NCBI GenBank assembly: GCA_016935885.1
Contig: JAFGQA010000436.1
Span: 1 to 5,310, forward strand
Source of the DNA: Phycisphaerae bacterium
Lineage (GTDB): Bacteria > Planctomycetota > Phycisphaerae > UBA1845 > UTPLA1
Reading direction: 5' to 3'
Length of the DNA: 5,310 nucleotides
Shown: positions 1 to 5,114 of the stretch, one piece after another
Position numbering within the stretch: position 1 is the first letter of the stretch
Layout of the letters: the number at the start of each line of letters is the position of its first letter
The notes under the pieces: model-generated
Database searches by the model: none
What the model was told of the DNA's origin: nothing
What the model saw: the letters and a program-made list of their open reading frames with translations, nothing else
Program-made: the position numbers and the translations under genes

Positions 1-37
1 AAAAGGGAAAACAGCGGTTCGGAAACGCCGTTCCTGA

Positions 38-89
38 CCGTGAAAACCACCGGCGAGACGCCGGTGCCACAGTTTTGCCACGGGCTGTT
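38..89 (-). repeat. Long interspersed repeat, copy 1 (hairpin-containing)
   Basis: Read on the minus strand, this stretch matches the plus strand at 4005-4054 over 50 bases with only three mismatches by eye, so the two copies lie in inverted orientation about 3.9 kb apart. It contains the GTGGCAC core seen in the spacer units (as GTGCCAC at 64-70 on the plus strand) and a perfect 8-bp stem, CACCGGCG at 48-55 pairing with CGCCGGTG at 59-66 around a 3-base loop. It sits downstream of the glycosyltransferase stop codon. It resembles REP-like extragenic palindromes. No transposase is nearby. Confidence 0.8.
43..66 (-). terminator. Candidate terminator of the recJ-glycosyltransferase operon
   Basis: In the direction of the operon, the 8-bp GC-rich stem (66-59 with 55-48) is followed at once by CGGTGGTTTTC, giving a run of four T at 46-43. 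It lies about 100 bases beyond the glycosyltransferase stop codon. The T run is short and the stem belongs to a dispersed repeat, so termination may be incidental or absent. Confidence 0.35.
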
Positions 90-163
90 AGACCGTCACG
101 GACCCGTGCCGACGTAGCGGGCCTGGCTCGCCATCACCGATCTCGATCCGGCCGCGCGTCTCG

Positions 164-2008
164 TTATGGGAGTTTGAACGTGATCTCCCTGTCCATGGCG
201 GGGAATGAAAGCGTGATGACATCCGACGTTCTGGCGGGACAGCCGGGATAGGCGTAAAGCCGTAGCTCCACGTTGTCCCACAGGGGATCGTCGCAACGAA
301 GGGGCCACGTCTTGACGAGGTTGAACCGCGCGTCGGTCGCCAGCAGGTTTCGCAGGAGCTTGCGCGGCGGTGGGTCGGCGTCCGTGTAATGTGTCTTGGG
401 CAGGGCCGATTCTATGACGACGTAACGGATGCCGTAGCGGTCGAGTAGGTCAATGATGTCGTGTTCGGTTTTCACGAATACCTGCGGGGCGTACTCCATC
501 CGCGCGGCACGGGCGTACAGGAGCTTGCTCGCGCGCAGTGGAATGATCTTGTTTCGGGCCGCCGGGTTCTGGTAGAAGTCGAATACGAACTGGCCGTCGC
601 GGACGGCGTCGACGAGGACGAGATCCGCGTCGTGCTTGGCGGCGAGCTCGGCAACGGCGGCGGCGTAGGTTGGCAGGCGCCCGGTGGATTTCGTGTGTGC
701 CAGGATGGTCTGTGTTACGACCAGTGCGGTCAGCAGGACGAGTCTGGGCGTGTCGTGCTTGCGGCACAGCGCCTGTTCAATACTGGCGGGGTGTGCGGAG
801 CGTGTGGGGCCATCGCGACAGGCGCACCCGATGCTGCGTCCGCCCAACGGCACGCCACGGTGGGGCACGAAGAATCGAACTGCCGCGAAGGCCAGCGGCG
901 GCAGGGCGAAGAAGAAGTAGCGTGGTTCCTTCGCCGAGATGACCGAGCAAAACACGACCCACGCGGCGAACCAGATCAGCAGCAGCCCACGCGCCGAGCG
1001 GTCCGGCCCTACGATGAATGTGCCCAGCCCCAGCAGCGCGATCGGCAGCAGGGGCCAGCCGATGATCTCCGGCAGATGCCGTGCGTAGAACGACACGTCG
1101 AGCGAAGGTCGCAGGAGTTGTGCGGGCAGGGCTGTGTGGCTCCTCGTCGCAAGACCGTAACCGGCGATGATCACGACGGCCACCGCCAGGCTGACGAGGA
1201 ATCGGGATCGCAGCAGATATGTACGTCGATCGAGCGACAGAAGGGCATGGATGACAAGGACTGGCGCGATGAAGCCCGCGGTCTGTTTCGTCATGAACGC
1301 GGCCAGGATGGCCGCCGCCATAATGATAGACCAGCGTCTTTTTCGTGTGTCGCGGTCTTTTTGATAGGTCCATACCGCCGCGAGGATCCAGAATGTCGCC
1401 GGCCATTCGAGCATGACGTCGCTCAGCCAGAGCGCACCGTGCGGGCAGGCGATCAACAGCAAGCTCGCGAGCAGACCGGTGGGGCGGTCAAACCATCGCT
1501 TGCCCAGGCTGAACATCAGCAGGCCGGCGCCGATGGCAAACAGGAGGACGGTCGCGCGCGCCGCCACGATGTTGACGCCGAATACGGCATACACGACGGC
1601 CTCGACGACGGCGAAGCCCGGCGGCCAGTAGACGATGATGCCCAACGCGGGATACCGGATGTAGAACTGTTCGGCCCAATCGCGGAAGGCACCCGGATCG
1701 AGGACGAGTTGGCTCTGTTTCAAGCACGCCTTGGCGTATTCCAGCACGAAGATCCCGTCGAAGGTGTGATTGGGTGCGTCGGACCAGCCAAGCCCGCCTT
1801 CGGTGATGCCTGGTGCGCCAAGCACGATCACTGCAAGCACGATGGCCATGGCGCACAGGATGTCGCGTCCGCCAAACGGCAAGCCACTGTGAAACGTGTG
1901 GAAGGCCACGTTGTGGCCTTCCGCCCCCTCGTTGGCGGACGTGCGCCCCGAGCAAGCGTGGGCGCTTCTGGTGGTTGCACCGTCTGGATTGTCGCCAGGC
2001 TCGGTCAT
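164..2008 (-). CDS. ArnT/GT39-like GT-C membrane glycosyltransferase
   Basis: This is a predicted polytopic inner-membrane glycosyltransferase of 614 residues. Such enzymes move a sugar from a polyprenyl-phosphate carrier to lipid, glycan or protein on the periplasmic side; the substrate here cannot be read from sequence. A hydrophilic N-terminus (1-49) is followed by a first membrane segment at 51-67, then a loop with D77 and H81 (SDAPNHTFDG), where GT-C enzymes carry their catalytic acidic residue. About eleven more hydrophobic segments lie between 118 and 436, with an EPRYFFFALP stretch (361-370) like the PRY/LLP region of PMT_2 proteins. A soluble C-terminal domain spans roughly 440-614. 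I chose the ATG at 2008 because it overlaps the recJ stop as ATGA; no Shine-Dalgarno is visible, which fits coupling. The in-frame ATG at 2065 would overlap recJ by 61 bp, and the ATG at 1849 (M54) is also possible. Residues 383-420 form an unusually polar, Cys-containing loop. The stop is TAA. Confidence 0.8.
   Translation of the reverse strand: MTEPGDNPDGATTRSAHACSGRTSANEGAEGHNVAFHTFHSGLPFGGRDILCAMAIVLAVIVLGAPGITEGGLGWSDAPNHTFDGIFVLEYAKACLKQSQLVLDPGAFRDWAEQFYIRYPALGIIVYWPPGFAVVEAVVYAVFGVNIVAARATVLLFAIGAGLLMFSLGKRWFDRPTGLLASLLLIACPHGALWLSDVMLEWPATFWILAAVWTYQKDRDTRKRRWSIIMAAAILAAFMTKQTAGFIAPVLVIHALLSLDRRTYLLRSRFLVSLAVAVVIIAGYGLATRSHTALPAQLLRPSLDVSFYARHLPEIIGWPLLPIALLGLGTFIVGPDRSARGLLLIWFAAWVVFCSVISAKEPRYFFFALPPLAFAAVRFFVPHRGVPLGGRSIGCACRDGPTRSAHPASIEQALCRKHDTPRLVLLTALVVTQTILAHTKSTGRLPTYAAAVAELAAKHDADLVLVDAVRDGQFVFDFYQNPAARNKIIPLRASKLLYARAARMEYAPQVFVKTEHDIIDLLDRYGIRYVVIESALPKTHYTDADPPPRKLLRNLLATDARFNLVKTWPLRCDDPLWDNVELRLYAYPGCPARTSDVITLSFPAMDREITFKLP
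1900..1922 (-). repeat. Perfect 10-bp hairpin inside the glycosyltransferase N-terminus
   Basis: GGAAGGCCAC at 1900-1909 pairs perfectly with GTGGCCTTCC at 1913-1922 around a 3-base loop. It encodes parts of residues 29-37 (AEGHNVAFH) of the hydrophilic N-terminal extension, between the ATGA-coupled start (2008) and the in-frame ATG at 1849. In the mRNA it would form a strong GC-rich stem. No T run follows, so it is not an intrinsic terminator. It may be a palindromic repeat captured in coding sequence, or a sign that the true start is downstream. Confidence 0.6.
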
Positions 2009-3762
2009 CTGTTGGGAAACTGAAAGTCGAAGATCTGCATTTCGACCGTGCGCCGTCCGTTCCATTCATTGATGATCGGCCGAAAGGCGACACGGCATCG
2101 ACGATGATCCAACAACTGGGGCAGCAGCTTGGCCTGACCGAAGGCAATGCCCTTGCACTGGGCGCGAGCGTTGCCGAGCGTCACCTGCAGATGCGTGCCA
2201 GAAGTCCCGACGGCCCGCGGCTCGCCGGCCAGTTCCAGCCAATCCGTGGCGAGCTTCGGCGCGGGGTTCCCGGCCCCGAACGGCTCCAATCGTGCGAGAT
2301 CGGCAACGAGCTGTTCGTTAAGCTGCGTCAGGTCGACGACATCGTCGATGTGGAGCTTGGGCCTCAAGTCCGCCGGGGTCAACAGTTGGCCGGCCCGCTC
2401 CCGGAAGGCTTGGCGGAAATCGTCGATCTTGGCGACCTCGATCTTCAGTCCGGCTGCCATGGCGTGGCCGCCGTAGGTGAGCAGATGCTCCCGGCAGTGG
2501 GCCAGAACCTCGTTCAGCGGGAAATGCCTGATGCTCCGGCCGGAACCTTGGCCGGTGCCGTCCTCGTCCAAGGCGATCATGATCGTGGGGCGGCCGAATT
2601 CTTCTGTTATTCTGCTGGCGACGATGCCGATGACGCCGGCGTGCCAGCCTTCCGACGCCAGCACGATCCCGCGTACGGCATCGGAAGACTGCCCCTGATC
2701 GATCACCATCTCGCGGGCTTCGTCGGCGATCCTTCGTTCGAGCTTCTGACGGGCTCGGTTTTGCTGCTCGAGGTTGGCGGCGATGCGGACGGCCTCGTCT
2801 GGGGCGGCCCGCGTGAGCATCTCGACGGCCAGGCGGGCGTGGCCCATGCGGCCGATGGCGTTGAGCCGTGGGGCGAGTTTGAAGCCGACGTCGTAACCTT
2901 CGAGCTTCTTGCCGGTCAAGCCCGCGGATTGGATCAGGGCCTGGACGCCAGGCAGGCGGCTGTGTGGCAGGCCACGGAGGCCGTTGTGCGTGATGTTGCG
3001 GTTTTCTCCAGTGAGCGGCACGACGTCGGCGACGATGCCCAGCGCCGCCATGCCGGTGGCGTCAACGAGAAACTCGCGGAATCTGGGCTGGACCTTCGTT
3101 GCCTTGGAGACCTGCTGCGCGACGGCCCAGGCGAGCTTGAAGGCCACGCCGGCACCGGACAGGTTCGGATTGGGATACGGCGATTCGCCTCCAGGGGCGA
3201 TGCCGGAATGAACGAGCATGGCGTCCGGCAGCTCGACGTTGCCGGCCTCGTTCGTGTGCGGGTTGTGGTGGTCCGTGATGATCAGATCGACACCGCGCTG
3301 CTTGGCACGGCCGGCGGGCTCGATGGCAGTCACGCCGCAGTCAACAGTGATGATCAGCCGGGCACCATCATCAGCCAGCAGGTCGATGGCCTCGGTGCTG
3401 ATACCGTAGCCTTCTTCCAGGCGGTGGGGAATGTAGAAGTCCGGCTCGGCGCCGGCAAGGCGCAGGCAGTGCCACAGGATCGACACTCCGGTGATGCCGT
3501 CTACGTCGTAGTCGCCGAAGACGACGATCTTCTCGCCGGCGTCGATCGCCGCGTGGATCCGCTCGGCGGCGGCGGTCGCCCCGGGCAAGGACTCGGGGGG
3601 AAGAATGTCGGTGAGCTTAGGATTCAAGAACTGCCTGGCGGCCTCGACGTCAGTGATGCCGCGACCGTGCAGCACTTGGGCCACAACCGGCGAGATGCGC
3701 AGGGCGGCGGCGAGCGACTCGCGACCAGACCACGGCGGGGCAGTGACCCAATCCTTTGGCAT
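2005..3762 (-). CDS. recJ: Single-stranded-DNA-specific exonuclease RecJ
   Basis: RecJ is the cytoplasmic 5'-to-3' exonuclease that degrades single-stranded DNA in RecF-pathway recombination, mismatch repair and base excision repair. At 585 residues it has the usual family length. DHH-domain motifs are intact: GDYDVDG (83-89), VDCG with D141, DHH at 164-166, and GIVADVVPL with D246, which together supply the metal-binding acidic and histidine residues. LNAIGRMG (300-307) follows. The DHHA1 region carries EGWHAGVIGIVASR (371-384), GSGRS (406-410) and GGHAMAAGL (431-439). The C-terminal OB-like domain includes LEPFGAGNP (492-500) and HLQVTL (524-529). The ATG at 3762 is supported by GGAG six bases upstream and by the normal N-terminus. 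It is first in a leftward operon and overlaps the glycosyltransferase start by ATGA. No key residue is missing. Its upstream region is packed with repeats. Confidence 0.97.
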   Translation of the reverse strand: MPKDWVTAPPWSGRESLAAALRISPVVAQVLHGRGITDVEAARQFLNPKLTDILPPESLPGATAAAERIHAAIDAGEKIVVFGDYDVDGITGVSILWHCLRLAGAEPDFYIPHRLEEGYGISTEAIDLLADDGARLIITVDCGVTAIEPAGRAKQRGVDLIITDHHNPHTNEAGNVELPDAMLVHSGIAPGGESPYPNPNLSGAGVAFKLAWAVAQQVSKATKVQPRFREFLVDATGMAALGIVADVVPLTGENRNITHNGLRGLPHSRLPGVQALIQSAGLTGKKLEGYDVGFKLAPRLNAIGRMGHARLAVEMLTRAAPDEAVRIAANLEQQNRARQKLERRIADEAREMVIDQGQSSDAVRGIVLASEGWHAGVIGIVASRITEEFGRPTIMIALDEDGTGQGSGRSIRHFPLNEVLAHCREHLLTYGGHAMAAGLKIEVAKIDDFRQAFRERAGQLLTPADLRPKLHIDDVVDLTQLNEQLVADLARLEPFGAGNPAPKLATDWLELAGEPRAVGTSGTHLQVTLGNARAQCKGIAFGQAKLLPQLLDHRRCRVAFRPIINEWNGRRTVEMQIFDFQFPNR

Positions 3763-3768
3763 CGGCGT

Positions 3769-3772
3769 CTCC
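3769..3772 (-). promoter_or_regulatory. Shine-Dalgarno of recJ
   Basis: GGAG on the minus strand stands six bases before the ATG at 3762, an ideal spacing, and fixes the recJ start. The downstream glycosyltransferase lacks such a site. Confidence 0.7.
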
Positions 3773-3788
3773 GGCGGAGGACCCGTCG

Positions 3789-3798
3789 CACGTACGTG
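3789..3798. promoter_or_regulatory. 10-bp palindrome CACGTACGTG upstream of recJ
   Basis: CACGTACGTG is a perfect palindrome 26 bases upstream of the recJ ATG, in what would be the recJ 5' untranslated or promoter region. It could be a dimeric regulator site. It lies just outside the terminal inverted repeat that begins at 3802. No second copy was noticed in the window, and no regulator can be named. Confidence 0.25.
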
Positions 3799-3823
3799 TT
3801 CAGAAGCTATTTCAGAACCCTAT

Positions 3824-3848
3824 GTGGCACCGGCGCCAAAGCCGGTGG
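3824..3848 (+). repeat. GTGGCAC-hairpin unit (CACCGGC/GCCGGTG stem)
   Basis: The core GTGGCAC begins at 3824, and its CAC opens a perfect 7-bp stem, 3828-3834 with 3841-3847, around a 6-base loop. It is the left half of the inverted-repeat-bounded segment. The stem sequence is the same as in the unit at 4022-4044, but the loop differs. Confidence 0.75.
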
Positions 3849-3883
3849 ATTGGACGATTCACTGGGCGTCTTCTCGCTTGCCT

Positions 3884-3907
3884 GCACAGGCCAGGGGCCT
3901 GTGCCAC
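3884..3907 (-). repeat. GTGGCAC-hairpin unit (GCACAGGCC/GGCCTGTGC stem)
   Basis: Read on the minus strand, GTGGCAC (3907-3901) leads into a perfect 9-bp stem, 3904-3896 with 3892-3884, around a 3-base loop. It is the right half of the inverted-repeat-bounded segment, facing the unit at 3824. It keeps the core but has a different stem sequence from its partner. Confidence 0.75.
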
Positions 3908-3932
3908 AGTTCTGAAACAGCTTCTTAGCGGG

Positions 3933-3976
3933 GTGGCATGGGTAAGCGGAGCCGCTAGCGGCGGCGGAGCTTACCC
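3933..3976 (+). repeat. Compound hairpin unit with nested palindrome
   Basis: GTGGCA at 3933-3938 leads into an outer 8-bp inverted repeat, GGGTAAGC (3940-3947) with GCTTACCC (3969-3976). The 21 bases inside contain the perfect 12-bp palindrome GCCGCTAGCGGC (3951-3962). It follows the same core-plus-stem design as its neighbours but is larger and two-tiered, able to fold as a branched hairpin or extruded cruciform. Confidence 0.7.
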
Positions 3977-4004
3977 GTGGGGATCCATTCCAGCCTGTTC
4001 CCAG

Positions 4005-4054
4005 CAGCCCGTGGCAAAACAGTGGCACCGGCGTCTAGCCGGTGGTTTCCACGG
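4005..4054 (+). repeat. Long interspersed repeat, copy 2
   Basis: This copy is the inverted partner of 38-89, with three mismatches in 50 bases by eye. It holds GTGGCAC at 4022-4028 and a perfect 7-bp stem, CACCGGC (4026-4032) with GCCGGTG (4038-4044), around a 5-base loop. Two of the differences from copy 1 lie outside the stem. The third shortens the paired region by one base pair. Its leader, which ends in CAAAAC, differs from the AGAAGCT leader of the 3802-3925 segment, so leaders appear interchangeable in front of the same core. Confidence 0.8.
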
Positions 4055-4057
4055 CGG

Positions 4058-4084
4058 GTGGCACTGGCAGCTTGTCTGCCAGTG
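4058..4084 (+). repeat. GTGGCAC-hairpin unit (CACTGGCAG/CTGCCAGTG stem)
   Basis: GTGGCAC at 4058-4064 opens a perfect 9-bp stem, 4062-4070 with 4076-4084, around the loop CTTGT. It starts four bases after the end of the long repeat copy, so the units are nearly in tandem. The 10-bp palindrome GCATCGATGC (4086-4095) follows directly. Confidence 0.75.
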
Positions 4085-4114
4085 TGCATCGATGCGCCCA
4101 CCGGAGAGACCGCA

Positions 4115-4139
4115 CGGGCGGGCAAGCCGCCCGCGGCAC
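4115..4139 (-). repeat. Divergent hairpin unit (CGGGCGG/CCGCCCG stem)
   Basis: On the minus strand GTGCCGC leads into a perfect 7-bp GC-only stem, 4133-4127 with 4121-4115, around a 5-base loop. The core has drifted from GTGGCAC to GTGCCGC, but the architecture matches the other units. It is the rightmost unit of the cluster. Confidence 0.6.
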
Positions 4140-4200
4140 CCAGAATCCAATGCCGCCGAAAGTGTCACGGACGCACACGTCCACGCGACGGGGCGAAGCA

Positions 4201-4230
4201 GTGTCATTCTTGTTGTCCGCATGTTACGCT
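4201..4230 (+). promoter_or_regulatory. Weak candidate promoter for the small-protein/trpF pair
   Basis: TGTTACGCT at 4222-4230 reads as an extended -10 (TG, one base, TACGCT, keeping the T, A and final T most conserved in -10 hexamers). GTGTCA at 4201-4206 could act as a poor -35 at 18-base spacing. It lies past the last repeat and 47 bases before the ATG at 4277. This is by-eye matching to a sigma-70-type consensus and may be chance. Confidence 0.25.
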
Positions 4231-4266
4231 AGGAATGTCGCGCAGGACAGTGGGTAGATCGGGACT

Positions 4267-4270
4267 GAGG
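4267..4270 (+). promoter_or_regulatory. Shine-Dalgarno of the small membrane protein
   Basis: GAGG stands six bases before the ATG at 4277 and decides this start over the upstream in-frame ATG at 4235, whose purine-rich AGGA lies directly against the start codon. Confidence 0.6.
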
Positions 4271-4276
4271 CGGCTG

Positions 4277-4444
4277 ATGGACGACGGAGAACCCGAACCG
4301 CTCGATTACGCCAGTGCGGAGCCCCCGCGAAAACGACGGGATCCGTTCCATATTCCGAGGATTGTCACCTATCTGATTGTCTTTGGGCCAGTGATCCTCG
4401 CTTTGATCGCGTCCCTGGTGGTTTGGATCATCAGAAACGTATGA
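4277..4444 (+). CDS. Small single-pass membrane protein, unrecognised (55 aa)
   Basis: I do not recognise this protein. It has an acidic, proline-rich head (MDDGEPEPLD, residues 1-10), a basic patch PRKRRD (17-22) and one strongly hydrophobic segment from about 30 to 51 (TYLIVFGPVILALIASLVVW falls inside it), ending IIRNV. By the positive-inside rule the N-terminal head would be cytoplasmic. There is no signal-peptidase or lipoprotein motif. A good Shine-Dalgarno supports the start, and codons look coding, with a sharp change from charged to hydrophobic residues. TGA ends it 16 bp before trpF, so the two are probably co-transcribed. Nothing links it to tryptophan synthesis beyond position. 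It could be a lineage-specific small membrane protein or a subunit anchor; function is unknown. Confidence 0.7.
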   Translation: MDDGEPEPLDYASAEPPRKRRDPFHIPRIVTYLIVFGPVILALIASLVVWIIRNV

Positions 4445-4460
4445 ACGGGGTGGCGGGGCG

Positions 4461-5114
4461 ATGATACGAATCAAAATCTGCGGCATGACCCGACCCGAGG
4501 ACGCGGTCGCGGCGGCGGAGGCCGGGGTGGACGCGATCGGGCTGGTCTTCGCGAAGTCACCGCGGCAGGTGACCGTCCGGCAGGCCTGCCGGATCGCCGC
4601 CGCGTTGCAGCCGTTTGTGTCGGCCGTGGGCGTGTTCGTCAATGCCCGTGCGGCGACGGTGCTCCGAACGGCGGACGATGTGGGCCTCAGCGAGGTGCAA
4701 TTGCACGGCGACGAGTCGCCGGAATTCGTCACGCGGCTGCACGCCGCCCAGGCCCGAACCATCCGTGTGATCAAGGCGTTACGCGTCCGCGACAGAGCCT
4801 TCGTGGATCAGGTCAGCGCCTTCAGCGACGTGGGCGTAGCCGGCATCCTGCTGGACGCGTTCTCCCCGCAGGCCCGCGGCGGTAGCGGCAAGCGATTCGA
4901 CTGGGACCTCGTGGCCGGCACGCGCGAGTCGGGCGCGTTGGACAACGCCCCGCCGCTGATCCTCGCGGGCGGCCTGACGCCGCAAAACGTCCGGGCGGGC
5001 ATCCGGCGTTTGCGGCCGTGGGGCGTAGACACGTCAAGCGGCGTCGAGGACGAGCCGGGGATCAAATCGGCGGAGAAGATCGCCCAGTTCGTCATGGCGG
5101 CTCGCTCTGCATAG
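4461..5114 (+). CDS. trpF: Phosphoribosylanthranilate isomerase TrpF
   Basis: TrpF performs the third committed step of tryptophan synthesis in the cytoplasm, the Amadori rearrangement of N-(5-phosphoribosyl)anthranilate to CdRP. At 217 residues it is a complete (beta/alpha)8 barrel. KICGMT (5-10) supplies the catalytic general base Cys7. GVFVN (57-61) and QLHGDE (80-85) follow. D132 in LLDAFSP is the expected general acid. GGSGKRFDW (140-148), LAGGLTPQNV (168-177) and GVDTSSGVE (188-196) form the usual phosphate-binding and C-terminal strands. The ATG at 4461 gives the canonical MIRIKICGMT start; only a loose G-rich stretch precedes it. The stop is TAG. It follows the 55-residue membrane protein by 16 bp. 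No trpC, trpB or trpA lies beside it here, so it looks detached from a trp operon, at least within view. No regulatory leader peptide was seen. Confidence 0.97.
   Translation: MIRIKICGMTRPEDAVAAAEAGVDAIGLVFAKSPRQVTVRQACRIAAALQPFVSAVGVFVNARAATVLRTADDVGLSEVQLHGDESPEFVTRLHAAQARTIRVIKALRVRDRAFVDQVSAFSDVGVAGILLDAFSPQARGGSGKRFDWDLVAGTRESGALDNAPPLILAGGLTPQNVRAGIRRLRPWGVDTSSGVEDEPGIKSAEKIAQFVMAARSA

Larger units (their letters stand above)
3802..3925. repeat. 124-bp segment bounded by 17-bp terminal inverted repeats (MITE/REP-doublet-like)
   Basis: AGAAGCTATTTCAGAAC at 3802-3818 is the reverse complement of 3909-3925 with one mismatch. Just inside each arm is a GTGGCAC core (3824-3830 on the plus strand; 3901-3907 on the minus strand) followed by a hairpin, so the segment is two repeat units pointing at each other. 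It carries no coding frame of note. Flanking bases show no obvious target duplication. It looks like a paired REP unit (a BIME-style arrangement) or a miniature non-autonomous element; the sequence alone does not decide which. Confidence 0.7.
3763..4276. other. Divergent, repeat-packed intergenic spacer (514 bp)
   Basis: This spacer separates the leftward recJ operon from the rightward small-protein/trpF pair and must hold promoters for both. I see no convincing gene in it. From left to right it holds the recJ Shine-Dalgarno, a 10-bp palindrome, a 124-bp segment bounded by inverted repeats with two hairpins, a compound hairpin, a copy of the long interspersed repeat, a 9-bp-stem hairpin and a 7-bp-stem hairpin. 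A repeat-free stretch (4140-4276) then runs up to the small membrane protein. Frames open here read through the repeats and are not protein-like. Confidence 0.8.

Noticed and set aside
1..117. Plus-strand frame open from the left edge to TAG at 115-117 (KRENSGSETPFLTVKT...), a possible gene tail.
   Set aside because: Much of it is simply the translated repeat at 38-89, and another plus frame is equally open. Nothing distinguishes it from chance without sequence to the left.
461..2023. Long plus-strand open frame (520 codons) antisense to the glycosyltransferase.
   Set aside because: The opposite strand encodes a clear multi-span membrane protein with family features. The antisense product is an irregular Arg/Gly/Gln-rich peptide with no domains, as expected from GC-rich codon bias.
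2005..2065. Glycosyltransferase start at the ATG at 2065.
   Set aside because: It would overlap recJ by 61 bp. The extra residues are simply recJ sequence read in another frame, and the ATGA overlap at 2008 is the more usual arrangement.
1813..3915. Long plus-strand open frame (700 codons) antisense to recJ.
   Set aside because: RecJ on the minus strand has every catalytic motif intact. The antisense frame also runs through the repeat segment and shows no domain; it is a mirror effect of strong third-position GC.
3802..4139. CRISPR array or tandem repeat array.
   Set aside because: Units differ in stem sequence, orientation and spacing, and there are no constant direct repeats with regular spacers or cas genes.
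3977..4276. Upstream in-frame extension of the 55-residue membrane protein through the repeats.
   Set aside because: The extension translates hairpin repeats into Cys/Arg/Pro-rich sequence and lacks a ribosome site, whereas the ATG at 4277 has a well-spaced GAGG.
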